Shown here: positions 32,501 to 41,162 of the stretch, piece after piece
Layout: each line of letters begins with the position of its first letter
Position numbering within the stretch: the stretch's first letter is position 1
Source: Anaerolineales bacterium
GTDB lineage: Bacteria > Chloroflexota > Anaerolineae > Anaerolineales > Villigracilaceae
DNA length: 41,198 nucleotides
Direction: 5' to 3'
Assembly: GCA_016932715.1 (NCBI GenBank)
Contig: JAFGCG010000119.1
Location: 1-41,198, forward strand
Made by a program: the position numbers and the translations under genes
Notes under the pieces: generated by a model
Database searches by the model: none
Seen by the model: only the letters and a program-made list of their open reading frames with translations
Told to the model about the DNA's origin: nothing

Positions 32501-33668
32501 CGAATGACCTCCAATCGTTTTCTTCGATCCTGACGCTCTCGCCGCTCTGACGAGAGATATTCAACATGATACCGACTGCCGACAGTGTTGCCAGCAGGTT
32601 CGAACCACCGGCGCTGATGAACGGCAGCGCGTTCCCCGCAAACGGCATGAGTCCGACCATCACAGCCATGTTGATGAGCGCCTCCATGCCGATCCAGAAC
32701 GTCACGCCGGAAGCCAGCAGGGTGCCGAGCATGTCGGGAGCGCGGCGGGCAATCACCAGTCCGCGCCAGACGAGGGATGCGTACAACCCCATCAGCAGCA
32801 TCGCGCCGAACAAGCCGAGCTCTTCGGCAACCACCGCAAAAATGCTGTCGGTGGGCGCGAAGGGCAGGCCTGTCAATTTGGTATCTGCCTGGCCCAATCC
32901 CACGCCGAAGAAGCCGCCCTTGATCACGGCCTCGAACGAACGCTGTACATGGTAGGAAGCATTCGTGGGATCTTTGAACCCGGCCAGGAACGAAGCCACA
33001 CGATCCTGGCCCGTTGCACTGAACTGAACAATGATCCATGCCATGAAGACTGCCAGGATCAACAGGAATACGATCTGTTTCATATCCGCGCCAGCCAGGA
33101 AGAACAACAGACCGCCGAGGATCAACACCGTGCCGGCTGCGCTCAAGTCGGGCTGCAAATAAATGAGACCGCCAATGATACCCAGAATAACGCCCAGCGG
33201 AATCAAGCCCAGGCTCACGTCGTGCAGAAAGTCACGTTTTGCATACAACCAGACGGCAATATAGATCACCGCCACAAGCTTGGCGACTTCCGAAGGCTGG
33301 TAAGAACCTTCATACAAGGTGCGGGAAGCGCCCAGACGGATTTCATTGATAAACAGAACGGTGATCAGCAAACCGATCGTGCCGAGCATGGCGATCACGA
33401 CCACCTTACGCCAGTTATGGTAATCAAAGAGGGAAAGCACAAAGACAACTACGACTCCCAGCAGCACCCACTTCACCTGGCGTGTGAACATATAGGTGGA
33501 AGAGCCGTATTCCTTGTAGGAGAAGTCGAAGGAGGCGGAATACAGCATGATCAGCCCAAAGACCAGCAGTGCGATCACCGTCAGGATCAGTGGAATGTCC
33601 ACGCCGCGCGTCAGGTTTCGGACCGGCGAAAATGACAAACGGTCATTTACGAAAGTTCTTGTACCCAT
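32421..33668 (-). CDS. ftsW: Septal glycosyltransferase FtsW (SEDS family)
   Basis: The 415-residue protein has about ten helices. It polymerises lipid II at the septum with FtsI. Signature blocks are YEGSYQPSEVAKLVAVIYIA, LQPDLSAAGTVLIL, and ALPFISAGGSNLLATLSAVGI. The last 30 residues (SFGAVIDLRRGDGRRGVSRARR...) run out of the usual C-terminus and are read across the murG start, so they may be a by-product of overlap. The start overlaps the end of murD by 22 bp. Confidence 0.95.
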   Translation of the reverse strand: MGTRTFVNDRLSFSPVRNLTRGVDIPLILTVIALLVFGLIMLYSASFDFSYKEYGSSTYMFTRQVKWVLLGVVVVFVLSLFDYHNWRKVVVIAMLGTIGLLITVLFINEIRLGASRTLYEGSYQPSEVAKLVAVIYIAVWLYAKRDFLHDVSLGLIPLGVILGIIGGLIYLQPDLSAAGTVLILGGLLFFLAGADMKQIVFLLILAVFMAWIIVQFSATGQDRVASFLAGFKDPTNASYHVQRSFEAVIKGGFFGVGLGQADTKLTGLPFAPTDSIFAVVAEELGLFGAMLLMGLYASLVWRGLVIARRAPDMLGTLLASGVTFWIGMEALINMAVMVGLMPFAGNALPFISAGGSNLLATLSAVGIMLNISRQSGESVRIEENDWRSFGAVIDLRRGDGRRGVSRARRSRRTDG

Positions 33669-35023
33669 TCTCTAAACCTTTCTCCGCGTTCCTCGAAATC
33701 CCTGAATTCATCGAAACTCGTGCCGCCCGGCGATAACAAAACGACATCGCCCGACTCGGCAACTTCCGCAGCCCTGCTGACTGCCTCACGCAAGCCCTGC
33801 GCCCGTGTGAGGGTAAAACGTGGCTCGCGCAGCCCGAGGCTCTCCACCGTTTTCTGAATCTTTTCTGCCGCCTCGCCGAACAGCACCACATGATCGACGC
33901 GTTCGCTGACGACCTGCATCAGCTCTTCCCAGGGGAGGTTCTTGTCGCGGCCGCCGAGCAGCAGCACGATCGGCTCCTCGAAGGCACGGACGGCGGCGAG
34001 GCTGCGCTCGGGCGCGGTCGCGATCGAGTCGTTGTACCAGCGCACGCCGCGCAGTTCGCGGACCAGTTCCAGGCGGTGCGGCACCCCGCGAAAACCTTCC
34101 ACGGCGCCGAGCATGGCATCCAGTGGGAAACCGGCCGCATGCCCGATCGCAAACGCCGCCAGGACGTTCAACAGGTTATGATCACCGCGCAGCAGAATCT
34201 TTTGACGCAGGATCAATGGCAGATAGGTCTCTCTGTCCCGAAGATGCAGCAAACCATCCTGTAAATATGTGCCATCCAGACCTTCTTCCAGTTCGCCGAT
34301 GCAGAAGGTATACAGTCTGCCATGGACCCTGTTCCGCAAACTCCAGGCAACCTTGCTGTGGCGTCCCAGGACAGCAGCATCCTCCTTGCCCTGGAATTCC
34401 AGGATACGCCTCTTGGCGGCCGTGTAGGCTTCCATCGTGCCATGCCGGTCGAGGTGATTCGGCGTGATATTCAGGATCGCGGCGACATTGGGTGAGATCG
34501 TCATCTGCTCCAGTTGAAAAGATGAAATCTCAAGGACGGCAATGTCATCGGCCTTCATGGTGTCCACATAATTGATCAACGGGTCGCCGATGTTGCCGCC
34601 GATATAGGCTTTCCTGCCATAGGCATTCTTCGCCATCCGGCCGACGAGCGTCGTGGTGGTGGTCTTGCCGGATGAACCGGTGATCCCGATCGTCCGGCAG
34701 GGAACCACTTCCATGAAGATCTGCGAATCGTTCGAAAGGGGAATGCCTCGCTTCGAGGCTTCCGCCACGATCGGCAGCGTGAGCGGGACTCCGCCGGAGA
34801 GGCAGAGCACATCGGTAGAGTCCAGCAGCTCGAGCGGATGCCTGCCGAGCGCCCAGGTGATCGGATATCCGGCAAGCGACTCGCGCGCCGCGCGTAATTC
34901 CGTTTCAGCGCGCATATCGCTCAGCGTGACGCGTGCGCCATGCAGGGTAAGCCAGCGCGCCAGCGCCAGGCCCTGGCGGGCGGCTCCCAGAATAAGGACA
35001 CGCTTGCCATTCCAATCGTTCAT
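33647..35023 (-). CDS. murD: UDP-N-acetylmuramoyl-L-alanine-D-glutamate ligase (MurD)
   Basis: The 458-residue ligase adds D-Glu to UDP-MurNAc-L-Ala. VLILGAARQGLALARWLTLHG is the Rossmann-like UDP-binding start, GSSGKTTTT with Lys120 the ATP loop, ILNITPNHLDRHGTMEAY the Mg2+/carbamylated-Lys region, and LLSPGGTSFDEFRDFEERG the C-terminal signature. It starts 3 nt after the mraY stop. Confidence 0.96.
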   Translation of the reverse strand: MNDWNGKRVLILGAARQGLALARWLTLHGARVTLSDMRAETELRAARESLAGYPITWALGRHPLELLDSTDVLCLSGGVPLTLPIVAEASKRGIPLSNDSQIFMEVVPCRTIGITGSSGKTTTTTLVGRMAKNAYGRKAYIGGNIGDPLINYVDTMKADDIAVLEISSFQLEQMTISPNVAAILNITPNHLDRHGTMEAYTAAKRRILEFQGKEDAAVLGRHSKVAWSLRNRVHGRLYTFCIGELEEGLDGTYLQDGLLHLRDRETYLPLILRQKILLRGDHNLLNVLAAFAIGHAAGFPLDAMLGAVEGFRGVPHRLELVRELRGVRWYNDSIATAPERSLAAVRAFEEPIVLLLGGRDKNLPWEELMQVVSERVDHVVLFGEAAEKIQKTVESLGLREPRFTLTRAQGLREAVSRAAEVAESGDVVLLSPGGTSFDEFRDFEERGERFREWVQELS

Positions 35024-35026
35024 TGC

Positions 35027-36019
35027 CTACACCAATGCCAATCCGATGCCGACCATCGCGGTGAGCAGACCGATCAGCCAGAAACGCTGCACAACCTGTG
35101 TTTCACTCCAGCCGAGCAATTCAAAATGCAGATGGAGCGGAGCCATCTTGAAGAAACGTTTCCCTTTGGTCAGTTTGAAATACGTCACCTGGATCACAAC
35201 GCTCAGAGCCTCGCTCAGGGGAATGACTGCAATGACCAGCAGCAGCGGCCATTGACCCGTCATCAGGGCCACCACAGCCAGCGTGGCGCCCAGCGCCAGT
35301 GACCCCGTATCCCCCATAAAGAGTTCTGCGGGATGCACATTGAACCAGAGGAAACCGAAGAGGGCGCCAACAATGGTGAAACAGAAGCGCGCCAGATAGA
35401 ACTGGCCCTGCATGAGGGCGATGCCGCCAAACGCGGCAAAGATCGTTGCCGAGATCAGCCCTGCCAGACCATCGAGTCCATCTGTAAAATTAATAGCGTT
35501 CGATTCGCTTACGATAATGAACGCCGCAATCGGGATGTACCATAAGCCAAGTTCCATGTCGCCTTTGACGCCAGGCAGGCGCAATTCAGGAACTTCCAAA
35601 ACATATTTCAATACAAGGGCTGTTCCAAGGGCCAGCAGAACCTGCGCCAGGAATTTCGTGCGGGCACGCATCCCTTCGCCGCGCCGTTTGCCGCGGATGC
35701 CCTGCCAATCGTCGATCGCGCCGAGCGCCGCATAACTGACCAGCACGATCAGCGGTATCAGCACGGAACGCCCGATCACGGTGAAGCCGATGAGCGTCGC
35801 CGCATTGAGCATGGCAGTCAGCATCAGCACCGGCAGGATGAACATGACTCCGCCCATCGTCGGCGTGCCCATCTTCACATTGTGGTGACCCGGTTCGTCC
35901 ACGCGGATCAGCTTGCCAACCTTGAAATGACGGAGCACGCGCAGCAGCGGCGGGCCCCAGATCACGGTCATGACAAAGGAAAGCATCGCAAGGCCCAGGA
36001 CGAACGTAGTTTGTTTCAT
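35027..36019 (-). CDS. mraY: Phospho-N-acetylmuramoyl-pentapeptide transferase (MraY)
   Basis: The 330-residue polytopic enzyme makes lipid I from UDP-MurNAc-pentapeptide and undecaprenyl phosphate. Asp180 and Asp183 lie in NAINFTDGLDGLAG, and NVHPAELFMGDTGSLALG supplies a further catalytic Asp. HHNVKMGTPTMGGVMF near the N-terminus and PLHLHFELLGWSETQVVQRFW at the end are typical. Its ATG overlaps the murF stop (ATGA at 36016-36019). Confidence 0.96.
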   Translation of the reverse strand: MKQTTFVLGLAMLSFVMTVIWGPPLLRVLRHFKVGKLIRVDEPGHHNVKMGTPTMGGVMFILPVLMLTAMLNAATLIGFTVIGRSVLIPLIVLVSYAALGAIDDWQGIRGKRRGEGMRARTKFLAQVLLALGTALVLKYVLEVPELRLPGVKGDMELGLWYIPIAAFIIVSESNAINFTDGLDGLAGLISATIFAAFGGIALMQGQFYLARFCFTIVGALFGFLWFNVHPAELFMGDTGSLALGATLAVVALMTGQWPLLLVIAVIPLSEALSVVIQVTYFKLTKGKRFFKMAPLHLHFELLGWSETQVVQRFWLIGLLTAMVGIGLALV

Positions 36020-37440
36020 GAACGCGCCTCCAGCAGCGACGTGATGCGGTCCATGCGCAGCCCCTGAGAACCTTTAACCAGCACAACATCTTCTTTTGTC
36101 AAATTGGCGTTCAACCACTCCATCAGCGGCTCGAATTCATCGAACTCGAGAACGGCAGATTTCTTCATGCCGGCGCGGCGTGCCGCTTCGGCAATGAGGC
36201 GGGCGCGCGCGCCCAGCGTCAGCAGGAGATTTGCCACCTGTGCGGCGCGCAGGCCCACCATCTCATGCCCGCCGCGCTCATAGGGACCAAGTTCGGGCAT
36301 ATCGCCCAGCACAGCCACTTTACGGCCTTCCAGCTCATCGAGCAGGGTCAGCGCCGCCAGCATCGATTCGGGAGAGGCATTGTAGGTGTCATCGAGCAGC
36401 AGCGCGCCAGATGGGCTGCGGACCGCCGCGAGGCGTAATTGCGTATGGCCCTGATTGAGACCCTCCAGGATTTCCTGCCAGTTCAAGCCTTCCATGAGTC
36501 CCACCGCAGCCGCGCGCAAGGCCGTGTGGACGGAATGGCGGCCGATCAATGGAATGCGCGCATGCAGCGTCTCCCCCTGGTAATGCAGGCGAAAACGGAT
36601 CCCTTCCAGGCCCAGGCCTGTCACATGATCTGCCCAGAGATTGGCTTCACGGGACAGACCATAGAAGAAGATGCGCGCCTTGGTCTTCTCCTCCATCCGG
36701 CGGACCCAGGGGTCATCGAAGTTCAGAATTGCCACCCCTTCCGGAGCCTGGGGCAGCGCCTGGACTAATTCAGCCTTCCCGCGTGCGATGGCTTCCTGTG
36801 AGCCGGCGCGTTCTGCATGCACCGTACCCACATTCGTCACCACACCGATCTGCGGCAGGGCAATGTCGCAGAGAAATGCGATCTCACCCGGCACATAGAA
36901 TCCCATCTCGAAGACAGCATACTGGTAGCCTGAGCTTAATCGCAGCATGGTCAGCGGCAGCCCAATTTCGTTGTTCAGGTTGCCCGGGCTTTTGAGCGTT
37001 CGGTAGCGTGTACTGAGGACTTCCGCCACCAATTCCTTGGTTGTGGATTTGCCCACACTGCCCGTAATGCCGACCACGCGCAGATCCAGTTTGCGGCGCC
37101 AGTAGCGCGCGATCTGCTGCAGCGCAGCGACGGTATTGTCCACGCGCAGGCACAGCGGCGGGACAAGATCCTCCCGGGGCAGCGCATCCATGGAGGCAAC
37201 GGCACGCAGGTCCAGGGTCCGGAAGGAATCGTTGACGTCCCGCTGGATCAAAGCGAAAGAGGCGCCCCGTCGAAAAGCTTCTGCGAGGAAATCATGCGCA
37301 TCCCCTTTTTCGTCAGGGACAGCGACATACAGGGAACCGGGGATCACCTGCCGCGCGTCGATCACCGCTTCGGTGATGACCGTTGTGGCAATCGGACGAA
37401 AATTCGTCAGGGCTTCGAGTGCGTCAGCGAGTGTCAGCAT
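36016..37440 (-). CDS. murF: UDP-MurNAc-tripeptide-D-alanyl-D-alanine ligase (MurF)
   Basis: The 474-residue ligase adds D-Ala-D-Ala to the tripeptide precursor. GSVGKSTTKELVAEV holds the ATP loop (Lys131), FEMGFYVPGEIAFLCDIALP and LLLDDTYNASPESMLAALTLL are MurF-specific, and the C-terminal VLVKGSQGLRMDRI is diagnostic. No DNPR block, so it is not MurE. It directly follows ftsI (1-nt gap), where murE is usually found before murF. It needs D-Ala-D-Ala, yet ddl is only a remnant in this cluster. Confidence 0.94.
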   Translation of the reverse strand: MLTLADALEALTNFRPIATTVITEAVIDARQVIPGSLYVAVPDEKGDAHDFLAEAFRRGASFALIQRDVNDSFRTLDLRAVASMDALPREDLVPPLCLRVDNTVAALQQIARYWRRKLDLRVVGITGSVGKSTTKELVAEVLSTRYRTLKSPGNLNNEIGLPLTMLRLSSGYQYAVFEMGFYVPGEIAFLCDIALPQIGVVTNVGTVHAERAGSQEAIARGKAELVQALPQAPEGVAILNFDDPWVRRMEEKTKARIFFYGLSREANLWADHVTGLGLEGIRFRLHYQGETLHARIPLIGRHSVHTALRAAAVGLMEGLNWQEILEGLNQGHTQLRLAAVRSPSGALLLDDTYNASPESMLAALTLLDELEGRKVAVLGDMPELGPYERGGHEMVGLRAAQVANLLLTLGARARLIAEAARRAGMKKSAVLEFDEFEPLMEWLNANLTKEDVVLVKGSQGLRMDRITSLLEARS

Positions 37441-37441
37441 G

Positions 37442-39178
37442 TTATTTCGATATCAATTGACCACGAACAACGTCAGGCGGAATATTAAGTACGATAACAG
37501 TCTGTTCAGCAACTTGTGAGAAAACCGGCGCGGCTGTCTCGGAACTCCAGATGGAGGTCGTGGGAGTTTGCAGCCAGATGTACACCATGAATTGTGGGTC
37601 ATCCACCGGTCCCCAACCTACGAAGGAGACATTGGTACGCGAGACGTCATAGCCGTAATCCGTTGGGATTTGGGCGGTACCGGTTTTGCCAGCGAGACGA
37701 TAACCCGGCAGAAGCGCCAGCGAGGATTCCTGCTCCAGGGAGATCGCCAGCATGTCATTCAATGTATGGGCAGTCTCGGCAGAAATGGGGGAACCGGCGT
37801 ATTGTGATGGTACATTGTATTGATGGCCATCACGCAGCATGGCATATAACATATGGGGTGTGACCATCCTGCCATCATTGGCAATCGCAGAGACAGCCGT
37901 CAGCATTTGCAGGGGCGTCACACTGACGCCCTGACCAAATGCGTTGGTGCCGAGGTCCACAGGGTACCAGTCGCCATCCCCTGGGACCTTGAGCCTGCCA
38001 ATGGCTTCCCCGGCGAGGTCGATGCCTGTGGCATGGCCCAGACCAAAGCGTTCCATGTAACTGTAGAAGCTTTGTACGCCCATCTCCGAGGAGATCCATG
38101 CCAGACAAACATTCAATGAATGCTGCAGACAGCCGACCATATTCTGCTGGCCCCACGACTCACGATTCCAGTTCTGGATGGTGATGCCTCCGACCTGAAT
38201 CGAACCGGTATCGATAAATGTGGTCTCCGGGCGTACGGTTCCCACATCCAGGGCAGCTGCCATCGTCAGGACTTTGAAGACCGAGCCGGGCTCGTATGCC
38301 ATGCCAATGGCGCGGTTGTACTGGCTGCCATTGTCGTAGAGGGAAAAATAATTGCCGTAATTGTTCAAGTCCATACGCGGGGTGGCAGCCATGGCGAGGA
38401 TGTCGCCATTGCGCGGGTCCATCACAAGAATCGTACCGTTTTGCGCGCCGTAATCGACGAGCGCCTGATCGAGAATGGTCTCCACTTTTGCCTGCAGGTC
38501 GCGATTCAAGGTCAGGACGAGCGTGGTGCCATTCGGCACCCTGGGAATTTCACTGGCTTTGTTGGGGTCGCGCGGCACCCAGATCTGCACGGGATGACCT
38601 GCCAGCAGGTCATTGTATTTCTCTTCGATTCCAAAATAACCTCGGCCGTCGCGCGTGACAAACCCCAGCACATTGGATGCCAAATCCTTTTCGGGATAGC
38701 TGCGCTGCAAATGCGGCTTGAACGCCAATCCACTCAAACGAGGATCGTCGGCATCCTCCAATTGCTGGAGCAGCTGCTGCAACGCCGCGACCGTCTCCGC
38801 ACCGACGTAATCCTGAATGACAATGTATTCCCAGCTTTCCGGCGATCCCGTCAGTTTCTTATAGACCTCGTCGTAGGTGAGTCCCAGATAGGTGCCGAGG
38901 ATATAGGACATGGAATCGGGGTTCTCCATTTCACTGAGACTTACACCCACCTCATAGACCGTCCGGTTGCCTGCCAGGAGATGGCCGTTGCGGTCATAGA
39001 TCTCGCCGCGTTCCGGGTAGAACATCTGAAACTCGCCCGCGTACCGGTCACCCTGTAACAGGAAGATCATCGCCGCCTCGCTGTTTTGAATGCGGATCAT
39101 CTGCACGATGACGCCCAGCCCAACCAGCACGAAACAGGCGACAATGATCAGGGAACGGACCGCGTACTGTTGTCTCAT
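37442..39178 (-). CDS. ftsI: Septal transpeptidase FtsI (class B penicillin-binding protein)
   Basis: The 578-residue protein has one N-terminal membrane helix, a dimerisation/pedestal region (YPERGEIYDRNGHLLAGN) and a transpeptidase domain with Ser299-x-x-Lys302 (EPGSVFK), Ser354-Leu-Asn356 (HSLN) and Lys498-Thr-Gly (GKTGTAQIP). It has no PASTA domains. It cross-links new septal peptidoglycan with FtsW. Its start overlaps the ftsL-like stop by the ATGA at 39175-39178. Confidence 0.95.
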   Translation of the reverse strand: MRQQYAVRSLIIVACFVLVGLGVIVQMIRIQNSEAAMIFLLQGDRYAGEFQMFYPERGEIYDRNGHLLAGNRTVYEVGVSLSEMENPDSMSYILGTYLGLTYDEVYKKLTGSPESWEYIVIQDYVGAETVAALQQLLQQLEDADDPRLSGLAFKPHLQRSYPEKDLASNVLGFVTRDGRGYFGIEEKYNDLLAGHPVQIWVPRDPNKASEIPRVPNGTTLVLTLNRDLQAKVETILDQALVDYGAQNGTILVMDPRNGDILAMAATPRMDLNNYGNYFSLYDNGSQYNRAIGMAYEPGSVFKVLTMAAALDVGTVRPETTFIDTGSIQVGGITIQNWNRESWGQQNMVGCLQHSLNVCLAWISSEMGVQSFYSYMERFGLGHATGIDLAGEAIGRLKVPGDGDWYPVDLGTNAFGQGVSVTPLQMLTAVSAIANDGRMVTPHMLYAMLRDGHQYNVPSQYAGSPISAETAHTLNDMLAISLEQESSLALLPGYRLAGKTGTAQIPTDYGYDVSRTNVSFVGWGPVDDPQFMVYIWLQTPTTSIWSSETAAPVFSQVAEQTVIVLNIPPDVVRGQLISK

Positions 39179-39642
39179 GGTACCCGCGCGCCTCCAAGTT
39201 CGATGCGCTCATCGAACCATTCCAGCAGGGATTGTGTGTATTCCGTCGGTTGGGTTTCCACACGCGGGGTCCTATCTTCTGCCGCCAGGAGAATGTCCGG
39301 CTCCGGTTTGAAAAAGCCGGGAACAGCCACATAATCCAGTTCGCCAGGCTTCACAGGCCGATAACCCAGTGCCGCCGCGCGCTGCCGCATTGCAGCCGTG
39401 GAGGTCAAATCAGCGAGCTGCGTCTCGAGGTCAGCGTTCTCGCGCTGGATCCTCGTAATTTCAAGCCTTAGTTCCTGGATCTCGCGGCCCGCCACAGCCG
39501 CGCGCGCAGTCACATCGAGATAGAGCGCCGCGATCATGGCGCCGCCAATCACGATGAGCAGGAACGCGCCAATCCACTGGCGCTGAACACGCCAGGGGGC
39601 TTGCTTATACGCATGGATGATTTGAGTAGCCTGTCCTTGCAT
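39175..39642 (-). CDS. FtsL-like bitopic division protein
   Basis: With the ATG at 39642 (AAAAAGG upstream) the protein has 155 residues. It has a basic N-terminal part, one membrane helix (IGAFLLIVIGGAMIAALYL), then a coiled coil (IQELRLEITRIQRENADLETQLADL) and a region starting AALGYRPVKPGELDYVAVPG, as in FtsL/DivIC-type proteins. The frame extends to 39684 through non-native codons. Its place between rsmH and ftsI is the usual ftsL position. The Pro/Glu-rich C-terminal tail is longer than typical. Confidence 0.82.
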   Translation of the reverse strand: MQGQATQIIHAYKQAPWRVQRQWIGAFLLIVIGGAMIAALYLDVTARAAVAGREIQELRLEITRIQRENADLETQLADLTSTAAMRQRAAALGYRPVKPGELDYVAVPGFFKPEPDILLAAEDRTPRVETQPTEYTQSLLEWFDERIELGGARVP

Positions 39643-39674
39643 AACGACCTTTTTATCTGGGCGATGGTCGTGAA

Positions 39675-39757
39675 CTAAACACAAAGGACACCAGGGTCAC
39701 GAAGGAAAAAATTCAGATCTTTTCCCCTTTGTGGCACGTTGTGCCCTTCGTGTTTAG
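39675..39757. repeat. Inverted repeat of the CACAAAGG/CACGAAGG family between rsmH and ftsL
   Basis: CTAAACACAAAGGACACC (from 39675) is matched in inverted orientation by the segment ending CCCTTCGTGTTTAG (39757), with several mismatches. An open remnant of the same family is at 589-655. It occupies most of the 125-nt gap between two essential dcw genes. Confidence 0.7.
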
Positions 39758-39767
39758 ATCGTAAGAC

Positions 39768-40694
39768 TTACAATTTTTCTACAATGCGAAGTTTCGCACT
39801 CCTTGCCCTCGGATTACTCTTAATCTCTGTCTCCGAAGGCGTAATTGGTTTTCGATTGACCTCTTTTAGCGTTGCCTTGTGTTCTTCTGCGTAGATCTGT
39901 TCGTAAGGCGGATTGACCAGATCCTTGCTCTGCTCGCGGAAGAAATCCTTGACGATGCGATCTTCCAGCGAATGGAACGAGATGACTGCAAGTCTTCCTC
40001 CTGCGCCGAGGGCTGCCACCGCCTGGGGAAGCACTTCCTCAAGCGCAGCCAGTTCCTCATTCACCGCGATCCGCAGCGCCTGGAATGTCCGTGTGGCTGG
40101 ATGAAGCCGGTCGCCTCTGCGGGGAGACACCGATTCGATGGCGGCGACCAGCTCACGGGTGGTATGGAGCGGTCTCGCCTTGACGATCGCGCCTGCGATC
40201 TTGCGAGAGTCCCGCTCCTCGCCGTATCGGTAGATCAAGTCCGCCAGTTCCCGTTCTGAGGACTTGTTCACCAAATCGGCGGCGGTCTGGGGCAGATGCG
40301 GTCCGAAGCGCATGTCCAGGGGAGCATCGTGCAGGAAGGAGAAACCTCGCCCGGGTGTATCGAACTGCATCGAAGAGGCACCGAGGTCGAGCACGATACC
40401 GTCCACTGCGTCCCATTGCAGCTGCGCCAGCTGCGTGGAGAGAGAGGTGTAGGAGGCTTGCGCCAGATGGATACGCCCCTCGTAAGGAGCCAAGTTCTTA
40501 CGAGCGAGCGCGAGCGCCTGCGGGTCTACATCGAGACCCAGCAGTTGCCCATCTGGCGCAGATGCCTCCAGCATGCCGCGGGCATGTCCGCCCGCGCCTA
40601 ATGTCCCATCCACATAGCGGCCCCCGCCTCTGGGTTGCAACGCGTGTATAATCTCTTGGTAAAGTACAGGTTGATGCGGCGAATCGTTCATCAT
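39768..40694 (-). CDS. rsmH: 16S rRNA (cytosine-N4)-methyltransferase RsmH (MraW)
   Basis: With the ATG at 40694 the protein has 308 residues. It makes m4C1402 of 16S rRNA. The SAM motif is YVDGTLGAGGHARGML, with the family motifs QPVLYQEIIHAL, LDLGASSMQFDTPGRGFSF, and RVNEELAAL-type ending seen as RIAVNEELAALEEVLPQAV and SFHSLEDRIVKDFF. Two ATGs in a row (40694, 40691) are possible; the frame runs to a TTG at 40703. No clear Shine-Dalgarno. It begins 15 nt after the mraZ stop. Confidence 0.96.
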   Translation of the reverse strand: MMNDSPHQPVLYQEIIHALQPRGGGRYVDGTLGAGGHARGMLEASAPDGQLLGLDVDPQALALARKNLAPYEGRIHLAQASYTSLSTQLAQLQWDAVDGIVLDLGASSMQFDTPGRGFSFLHDAPLDMRFGPHLPQTAADLVNKSSERELADLIYRYGEERDSRKIAGAIVKARPLHTTRELVAAIESVSPRRGDRLHPATRTFQALRIAVNEELAALEEVLPQAVAALGAGGRLAVISFHSLEDRIVKDFFREQSKDLVNPPYEQIYAEEHKATLKEVNRKPITPSETEIKSNPRARSAKLRIVEKL

Positions 40695-40709
40695 GACGAC
40701 CAACGGCCG

Positions 40710-41162
40710 TCATGATGACGACGAAAAACCTTTGGAAAGATCGAGCGTGGCGAAACGCTGGTTGTTCGTTTCGATATCCTGCAACTGAGCCATCTGCTCG
40801 TTCCATTCCGCAGGCGTCCAGACTTCGAAGTATTCGCCCTGCCCGGCAACGATCGCTTCGCTTGCCAGCGCGATCACTTGGCGTAAATTCTGTGGAACCA
40901 GAATACGCCCGACTTTATCGACTTCGACGGGATAGGCATTCGAAAGGATGAGACGGCGGAGGAGACGTGCCGTTGGGTCAGCCAGGTTCATGGCATTGAT
41001 GCGGTCATAAACCTGTTTGAAGTAGACCTCGGTCATCACCATCAGACATTTGTCAAAGCCCTGCGTGATGAAAGCCCCCGCTGCCAGCAACTCGCGGTAG
41101 CGCGCCGGGATCATCAGGCGGCCCTTGTCATCGAGATTATGCTGGAACTGACCCAAGAACAT
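40710..41162 (-). CDS. mraZ: Transcriptional regulator MraZ
   Basis: The 150-residue protein has two SpoVT/AbrB-like halves, each with a DxxGR block: DDKGRLMIPARYRELL (about 11-26) and VDKVGRILVPQNLRQVI (about 82-98). It is the usual first gene of dcw clusters and in Escherichia coli represses its own operon by binding upstream repeats. The upstream DNA is cut by the window end, so the operator cannot be assessed. The ATG has a TATAGC-like hexamer a few bases upstream and only a distant AAGGA, so leaderless expression is possible. Confidence 0.95.
   Translation of the reverse strand: MFLGQFQHNLDDKGRLMIPARYRELLAAGAFITQGFDKCLMVMTEVYFKQVYDRINAMNLADPTARLLRRLILSNAYPVEVDKVGRILVPQNLRQVIALASEAIVAGQGEYFEVWTPAEWNEQMAQLQDIETNNQRFATLDLSKGFSSSS

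Noticed and set aside
38120..39058. Open frame of 312 residues on + opposite ftsI
   Set aside because: Antisense shadow of ftsI; no start signal or family pattern.
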